Shown piece after piece: positions 59,044 through 64,000 of a stretch of DNA of 64,000 nt. The stretch is from Bacteroidales bacterium. Lineage in GTDB: Bacteria; Bacteroidota; Bacteroidia; Bacteroidales; UBA932. Within the stretch, counting starts at the first letter, position 1. Each line of letters starts with the position of its first letter. The notes beneath the pieces were generated by a model, which was not told where the DNA came from, searched no databases, and saw nothing but the letters and a program-made list of their open reading frames with translations. The DNA lies in the NCBI GenBank assembly GCA_017428725.1, contig JAFRQH010000004.1, positions 1 to 64,000 on the forward strand, read 5' to 3'. The translations under genes and the position numbers were made by a program.

Positions 59044-59285
59044 TCAAAATACAAATATAGTTCTTTTATTTTGAAAATTTATTGTTTTTTATTGGCTTGT
59101 TGAAATGTTGATAAGCTACATAATTCAATGATTTTCAATATATAAGAATAATTATGGAAAGTTGAAAAGCGTGTTGAATCCGTGTTTTTTGGAATGTTAA
59201 AAACCTTCCGTCCTCCGCAATCCACAGCAGAAAGCGGATTAAAAACAGGTTTTTAACAGGCTTTTCAACAGCTTTTGACCAGGTG
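59044..59285. other. AT-rich gap with DnaA-box-like repeats (possible replication origin)
   Basis: This 242-base gap between divergent ruvB and mfd is far richer in A+T than its surroundings. It has TGTTGATAA at 59106-59114 (another copy at 59287-59295), GTTGAAAAGCGTGTTGAA at 59161-59178, AATCCACA at 59219-59226, and TTTTTAACAGG/TTTTCAACAG at 59250-59271. TGTTGATAA differs by one base from the complement of the DnaA box TTATCCACA. No perfect TTATCCACA occurs. It also holds the ruvB promoter. It may be an origin or just a regulatory gap. Confidence 0.3.
59052..59059 (-). promoter_or_regulatory. -7 box (TATATTTG) for ruvB
   Basis: Minus-strand TATATTTG matches TAnnTTTG, 23 bases upstream of the ruvB ATG at 59028. 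Confidence 0.55.
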
Positions 59286-62200
59286 ATGTTGATAAGTTCA
59301 AAGTCATCGAGTGCCTTGCGGGACAGGATGCGGACCGGTGCGGACGTATTCTGTCGCGGGCTCTTTTTGTCTGCGCGCTGGTTCGTTTTCAGCCAGGTGG
59401 CGGACAAGGGTGTCCACCTCATCGTGTTGCCGAACCGTGAGGCTGCAGAATATTGTGCTGCCGACCTCTATCACCTGATCGAGGGAGACAAGGTATTCTT
59501 CCTTCCCGAGTCCGGGCGCAGCGTGGAGCGGAGCAACTACAAGTCCACACTGGGTGTACAGCGCACGGCCGCCATCGGCAAGGTCATCGGATATGAGTCC
59601 GGTGATCTGTTGGTCGTCGTCACGTATCCGGAGGCACTTTCGGAAGAGATTCCTACGGAGAAAACCATCACGGACTCCGTATTCCAGATCCGGGTGGGGA
59701 TGGAAGTCTCCCACGAAGACCTCATCAGGACCCTTGCCGGCAAGGGCTTTGAGAAAGTGGATTTCGTATCCGCTCCGGGGCAGTATGCCATCCGCGGATC
59801 CATCGTGGATATTTTCTCCTACTCCGACAATTATCCTTACCGTATTTCTTTCTGGGGCAATGAGATAGAAGAAATCCATTCCTTCGACTGCAACACGCAG
59901 CTCTCCAAACAGAAGGTGGAGCAGGCCGACATCGTCTCTGACGTGGTAAGCGGCGGCGAGGCGGGCGGACAGTCCCTGGCCGGGATTTTTCCGAAAGATA
60001 CCTGCGTGTGGTTGGATTCCTCGGACATGTATTCCCGGGAGTCCTTCTTCGCGGAATTGAAAGGATTCCAGAATATCTACACGGACACTCCCCTCTCCTA
60101 TTCCGGTGACGATGCCATAGGCTTCCAAATCGCTCCGCAGCCCACTTTCAACAAGAATTTCGAACTGCTGACGGAAGACATCAGGAGCAGGATCGAGAAC
60201 GGTTATACGGTCTATATCTACGGAGAGAAGGAGAGCCAGCTGGAGCGTGTCCGCTCCATCCTGTCCCAGAATGGCGGATTGATTCCGAAGTTCGTCGCAG
60301 GCAAAAACCTCCACAGCGGCTTCATCGACCATCAGGACAAGGTATGCTGCTACTCCGACCACGAGATTTTCGACCGCTTCCACCGGGTCAATCTCCGGAA
60401 GACGGTGGAGAAGAGCGAGCAACTGACGATAAACGACCTGAATTCCTTCAATATCGGGGATTACGTTGTCCATATCGACCACGGCGTCGGTATTTTCGGC
60501 GGCCTTGTCCGCCTGCGTGACGACTACGGCCGGATGAAAGAGGTGGTGAAAATCACCTACAAGGACGGTGACGTCGTGTTCGTGTCCGTCCACGCACTGC
60601 ATAAGATTTCGCGCTTCCGCTCCAAGGAGGGCGAGATGCCCCGGATCAACAAACTCGGCTCCAAGACCTGGCTCACGCTCAAGACCAGCGCCAAGTCCCG
60701 GGTCAAGGACATAGCCAAGGACCTGATCCAGCTATATGCCAAGCGACGGGCGTCCAAGGGATTCGCCTTCTCCCCAGACACTTATCTCCAGGAGGAGTTG
60801 GAGTCTTCGTTCATGTACGAGGACACACCCGACCAGGAACTCGCCACTGCCGCCGTCAAGAAGGATATGGAGGACAACTGCCCGATGGACCGCCTGATCT
60901 GCGGCGACGTGGGCTTCGGCAAGACCGAAATCGCCGTCCGGGCAGCCTTCAAAGCTGTTTCTGACAGCAAGCAGGTGGCCGTGCTCGTGCCGACCACCAT
61001 CCTGGCCCTGCAGCATTACAACACCTTCTGCGGTCGCTTGCAGAACCTTCCGTGCAACGTGGATTATGTCAGCCGCCTGCGCACGGCCAAGGAGATCACC
61101 GATATCAAGAAGCGCCTCAAGGAAGGCCAGATCGACATTCTGATCGGAACGCACAAGATCCTCGGCAAAGAATTCGAATTCAAGGACCTGGGTCTGCTCA
61201 TCATCGACGAGGAGCAGAAGTTCGGCGTGGCCGCGAAGGAAAAACTGCGCGAACTCAAGGCTTCCGTGGACACGCTGACCCTCACGGCCACGCCGATCCC
61301 GCGCACGCTCCAGTTCTCCCTGTTGGGAGCGCGCGACCTCAGCATCATCAACACGCCCCCGCCCAACCGCATTCCGGTGCAGACGGAGATCATCCTCTTC
61401 GACGAGCGCGAGATCCGCAGCATCGTCAACTACGAACTCAACCGCGGCGGCCAGATCTTCTTCCTGCACAACAAGGTGGAGGAACTGCCGGCCATCCACG
61501 ACATCCTGCACCGTCTGATCCCGGATATGAAGATCTGCGTGGCGCACGGGCAGATGCAGTCTAATGAGTTGGAAACCAAGATGTTGGATTTCATCCGCGG
61601 AGACTATGATATGATGCTCTGCACCACCCTGATCGAGAACGGCCTGGACATCCCCAACGCCAATACGATCCTGATCAACCAGGCGCAGAACTTCGGCCTG
61701 AGCGACCTGCACCAGCTGCGCGGCCGCGTGGGCCGCTCCAACAAGAAGGCCTTCTGCTACCTGATCGTCCCGCCGCTGGTGAGCATCACCGACGATGCGC
61801 GCCGCCGGCTTAAGGCCATTGAGGAGTTCTCGGACCTGGGCAGCGGTTTCAACATCGCGATGCAGGACCTGGACATCCGCGGCGCCGGCAACCTGCTGGG
61901 GGCCGAGCAGAGCGGCTTCATCATGGATATGGGATTCGAGACCTACCAGAAGATCCTGGCGGAAGCGATGGAGGAACTGGGCGTGGAGACGGGCGTGGTG
62001 ACCCGCAGCGACCGTGGCAAGTTCGTCACCGACTGTACGATAGAGACGGACCAGCCGGCCCACATCCCGGACGACTACATCGACGTCACGGCGGAGAAGA
62101 TCCGCATCTACCGGACCATCGACGCGATGTCTTCCGACAAGGAAATAGACCGTTTCGCCGCCCAGCTGGCTGACCGTTTCGGCAAGTTCCCGCCCGAACT

Positions 62201-62471
62201 GGAGAACCTCTTCGAGGTGGTCAAGATCCGCAACCTCGGGGCGGCGCTCGGATTCGAGAAGGTCATTGTCAAGAACGGGATCCTGATAGCCTTCTTCATC
62301 GCGAATCAGATGTCTCCCTACTACAAGTCGCAGGTTTTTTCCACGGTATTGGAGAAGACGGCCGCGATGCCGCGCTACGAACTCAAGCAGACGGAGAGCA
62401 AACTCAAGATCGTGGTGCGGAACGTCACCACGCTGAAGGCCGCACACGGCGTATTGGGCAAGTTGCGATAA
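59286..62471 (+). CDS. mfd: Transcription-repair coupling factor Mfd
   Basis: A 1061-residue Mfd. A UvrB-like N-terminal region is followed by the CarD-like RNA polymerase-interaction domain (~375-450: IGDYVVHIDHGVGIFGGLVRL) and the RecG-like translocase with Walker A GDVGFGKTEIAVRAAFKAV, DEEQ box IIDEEQKFGVAAKEKL, TATPIPRTLQFSL and QLRGRVGRS. A C-terminal TRCF domain closes it. It removes RNA polymerase stalled at lesions and recruits repair. The ATG at 59286 is the first plausible start (GTG at 59283 possible). The N-terminal region is somewhat shorter than the ~1110-1125 residues usual for Bacteroidota. Confidence 0.94.
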   Translation: MLISSKSSSALRDRMRTGADVFCRGLFLSARWFVFSQVADKGVHLIVLPNREAAEYCAADLYHLIEGDKVFFLPESGRSVERSNYKSTLGVQRTAAIGKVIGYESGDLLVVVTYPEALSEEIPTEKTITDSVFQIRVGMEVSHEDLIRTLAGKGFEKVDFVSAPGQYAIRGSIVDIFSYSDNYPYRISFWGNEIEEIHSFDCNTQLSKQKVEQADIVSDVVSGGEAGGQSLAGIFPKDTCVWLDSSDMYSRESFFAELKGFQNIYTDTPLSYSGDDAIGFQIAPQPTFNKNFELLTEDIRSRIENGYTVYIYGEKESQLERVRSILSQNGGLIPKFVAGKNLHSGFIDHQDKVCCYSDHEIFDRFHRVNLRKTVEKSEQLTINDLNSFNIGDYVVHIDHGVGIFGGLVRLRDDYGRMKEVVKITYKDGDVVFVSVHALHKISRFRSKEGEMPRINKLGSKTWLTLKTSAKSRVKDIAKDLIQLYAKRRASKGFAFSPDTYLQEELESSFMYEDTPDQELATAAVKKDMEDNCPMDRLICGDVGFGKTEIAVRAAFKAVSDSKQVAVLVPTTILALQHYNTFCGRLQNLPCNVDYVSRLRTAKEITDIKKRLKEGQIDILIGTHKILGKEFEFKDLGLLIIDEEQKFGVAAKEKLRELKASVDTLTLTATPIPRTLQFSLLGARDLSIINTPPPNRIPVQTEIILFDEREIRSIVNYELNRGGQIFFLHNKVEELPAIHDILHRLIPDMKICVAHGQMQSNELETKMLDFIRGDYDMMLCTTLIENGLDIPNANTILINQAQNFGLSDLHQLRGRVGRSNKKAFCYLIVPPLVSITDDARRRLKAIEEFSDLGSGFNIAMQDLDIRGAGNLLGAEQSGFIMDMGFETYQKILAEAMEELGVETGVVTRSDRGKFVTDCTIETDQPAHIPDDYIDVTAEKIRIYRTIDAMSSDKEIDRFAAQLADRFGKFPPELENLFEVVKIRNLGAALGFEKVIVKNGILIAFFIANQMSPYYKSQVFSTVLEKTAAMPRYELKQTESKLKIVVRNVTTLKAAHGVLGKLR

Positions 62472-62477
62472 ATTTTG

Positions 62478-62485
62478 TAAATTTG
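62478..62485 (+). promoter_or_regulatory. -7 box (TAAATTTG) for coaX
   Basis: TAAATTTG matches TAnnTTTG and ends 13 bases before the coaX ATG, within the short gap after mfd. Confidence 0.5.
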
Positions 62486-62498
62486 CAGGATAGCGTAT

Positions 62499-63227
62499 AT
62501 GGCGTATTTAGTAGTAGAAGCAGGAAACACCGCACTCAAGGCCGCCTGGGTCGAGGGAACCACCCTCGGCAAGACCTTCCGTTACCAGGGGGAGAAGATG
62601 ATGGATTACCTGCTGTCGCTGCTCGAAAAGGGACGCCCGGAGGTGCTGACGGTATCGTCCGCCTTCGGGGTGAGCGCCGAGGAGGAGGCGATCCTGCGCA
62701 CCCGCTGCGACCACTTGCTGATCATGGACCGGGCGCATACGGACCTGCTGCTGCGCCAGAACTTGCCAGAGTACCTGTCCAGCGACCGTGCCGCAGGGCT
62801 GGTGGCGGCGGCTTTCCTCTTCCGGGACAAGCCGGTGACCGTCTTCGACTTCGGCACCACGCTCACGGTGGATTTCCTGAGCCGCGAGGGGCGTTACCTC
62901 GGGGGCAACATCTCCCCCGGCTGCCGCACGCGATTCAAGTCGCTGGAGCGCTATTCGAAGTCGCTTCCGCTCGTGGACACCCCGGAGCGGACCGCCCCGG
63001 AAGGCCACTCGATCCAATCTTCCATCGAGTCCGGCGTCATTTCGGGCATAATGTTTGAAATTGAGGGGTACGCCCGGCTCCGGCCGGAAAACATTATGAT
63101 TTTTACGGGCGGGGACGCAATTTATTTTGCCAAACGGATGAAAAACTCGATATTTGTGGTTTCCAATCTGGTTTTGATGGGCCTGGCCTTGATAACGGAT
63201 GACTATGTCAAGAAGAATCTTACATAA
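62499..63227 (+). CDS. coaX: Type III pantothenate kinase
   Basis: A 242-residue CoaX. Motifs: N-terminal phosphate loop LVVEAGNTALKAAW (residues 4-17), SSDRAAGLVAAAFLF, VTVFDFGTTLTVDFLS and GGNISPGCRTRFKSLE. It phosphorylates pantothenate in coenzyme A synthesis. The usual first aspartate of the DxGNT motif is glutamate here (E7), a conservative change that might affect metal binding. The gene overlaps the next one by 23 bases. Confidence 0.9.
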   Translation: MAYLVVEAGNTALKAAWVEGTTLGKTFRYQGEKMMDYLLSLLEKGRPEVLTVSSAFGVSAEEEAILRTRCDHLLIMDRAHTDLLLRQNLPEYLSSDRAAGLVAAAFLFRDKPVTVFDFGTTLTVDFLSREGRYLGGNISPGCRTRFKSLERYSKSLPLVDTPERTAPEGHSIQSSIESGVISGIMFEIEGYARLRPENIMIFTGGDAIYFAKRMKNSIFVVSNLVLMGLALITDDYVKKNLT

Positions 63228-64000
63228 GGCGGTGGTGTCAGCCGTGCTGGCCGTGTGTGCTGCAATCAGCGCGCACGGCCAGGCTGCGGGTACCTACACC
63301 CCTTATTCCATCTACGGTGTCGGCGACCTGAGCCAGCCCGGCACTGCCTACAACAAGTCGATGGGCGGCGTGGGTGTCGCCCTGCGCAACACCAGTTTCA
63401 TCAACGTGATGAATCCCGCTTCCGTGACCGCGCGGGACAGCCTCTCCTTCATGACGGATTTCTCCGTCTACGGAGACAACAAGCTGTTCAAGCAGGAGAA
63501 GGTCAAGTCCGTGAGCAACACCTTCAACATCAACGATCTGGCGATGTCCTTCCCGCTGTGGCGCCACACCGCGATGATGGTGGGCATCATGCCCTACAGC
63601 GACACGGGCTTCGGCTACAGTTTCGACTACACGGACCCGGATCTGATCGGCCACACCGGCAACATCACGTATTCCGCCTCCGGCAGCGGCAGCATCTATC
63701 GCGGATTCGCTGCCTTCGGCGTATCCCTGGGCCGTCGCCTGTCCCTCGGTGCGCAGTGGAACTTCTACTTCGGCAGCATCGAGAAGACCTACTATACCAC
63801 GTTCAACGACGCTTCCTACAACAGCATCAAGAACGGCACGACAGCCCGCCTGACGGGCCATTCCGCCCGCTTCGGCGTGCAGTATGAGCAGCCTCTCGGA
63901 CCGAAGCTCACCCTGGGTCTCGGCGCCACGTACAACACGTCCACCAACCTGCGCGGCACGATGGAGAGTTCCCGTTTCTCCGCCGGCAGCGCCGCCTCCG
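63205..64000 (+). CDS. Putative outer-membrane beta-barrel protein, 3' truncated by window end
   Basis: The frame opens with ATG at 63205 inside the end of coaX and is still open at base 64000 (265 codons visible). A signal peptide (about 1-24: VVSAVLAVCAAISAHGQA) is followed by AAGTYTPYSIYGVGDLSQPG and strand-rich sequence such as MGGVGVALRNTSFINVMNPAS, FGYSFDYTDPD, FYFGSIEKTYYTTF and LGLGATYNTSTNLRGT. The MNPAS-type start and barrel-like strands recall FadL/PorV-like outer-membrane proteins found after coaX in Bacteroidales. Function is unknown. Confidence 0.75.
   Translation, partial: MSRRILHKAVVSAVLAVCAAISAHGQAAGTYTPYSIYGVGDLSQPGTAYNKSMGGVGVALRNTSFINVMNPASVTARDSLSFMTDFSVYGDNKLFKQEKVKSVSNTFNINDLAMSFPLWRHTAMMVGIMPYSDTGFGYSFDYTDPDLIGHTGNITYSASGSGSIYRGFAAFGVSLGRRLSLGAQWNFYFGSIEKTYYTTFNDASYNSIKNGTTARLTGHSARFGVQYEQPLGPKLTLGLGATYNTSTNLRGTMESSRFSAGSAAS

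Noticed and set aside
1..64000. CRISPR arrays, rRNA, tRNA, transposases, prophage
   Set aside because: No spaced identical repeats, no clover-leaf or rRNA-like sequence and no transposase, integrase or phage motifs were recognised by eye.

Overview
The window is a GC-rich chromosomal segment from a member of the Bacteroidota, most likely order Bacteroidales. Evidence is a complete SusC/SusD-type starch locus, a serine palmitoyltransferase gene, a SecDF fusion, an ATP-independent fused CcsBA, Bacteroidales-style TAnnTTTG -7 promoter boxes in front of many genes, and lipoprotein signals on almost every secreted enzyme. Genus cannot be called; a high-GC gut or rumen lineage is a guess. The first ~110 bases are AT-rich and do not fit the protein they run into, so the left end looks like a contig-end chimera.

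Layout. 1-2455: end of a BaiN/YhiN flavoprotein, then serine palmitoyltransferase and a short-chain reductase (probable start of sphingolipid synthesis). 2483-4398 (minus): a LytTR two-component pair. 4532-24764 (plus): a ~20 kb starch operon with an MFS sugar transporter, SusC, SusD, SusE-like protein, a six-module SusF-like protein, SusG-like amylase, a GH53 galactanase, a double GH13 enzyme, a GH97 alpha-glucosidase and GH77 amylomaltase, closed by a strong terminator. The divergent gap between the LytTR pair and the operon carries two perfect ACCGTTCAT repeats exactly 21 bp apart, the geometry of a LytTR operator. 24904-30377: iron/heme island (porin, imelysin, di-haem oxidoreductase, fused CcsBA). 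30433-38772: NfeD, flotillin FloA, SecDF, DNA polymerase III alpha.

38776-45249: a second LytTR pair (minus) faces a plus-strand set of a PF14262-type binding protein, a small YD-repeat-like protein, a VTC-domain polyphosphate polymerase, a DUF4956 membrane protein and a DUF2490 protein. The gap between them again holds 21-bp-phased repeats. 45246-53170: housekeeping genes, including a ThiL-family protein that has lost nearly all metal-binding aspartates, glyS, folK, sufT/sufE/sufS, ruvA, mnmG and ybeY. 53276-64000: tonB, hflX, sdhB/sdhA without an adjacent cytochrome b gene, ruvB, an AT-rich DnaA-box-like gap, mfd, coaX and a truncated outer-membrane protein gene.

How it works together: surface lipoproteins capture and cut starch, SusC imports the oligosaccharides, lipoprotein GH13/GH97 enzymes trim them, the MFS carrier moves sugars inward and GH77 recycles maltodextrins in the cytoplasm. 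TonB, encoded later in the window, could energise SusC. The most interesting points are the LytTR control of a Sus operon, the GH13-GH13 fusion, the VTC/DUF4956 set with its own LytTR pair, and the ThiL-like pseudoenzyme. I saw no CRISPR array, rRNA, tRNA, transposase or prophage gene.
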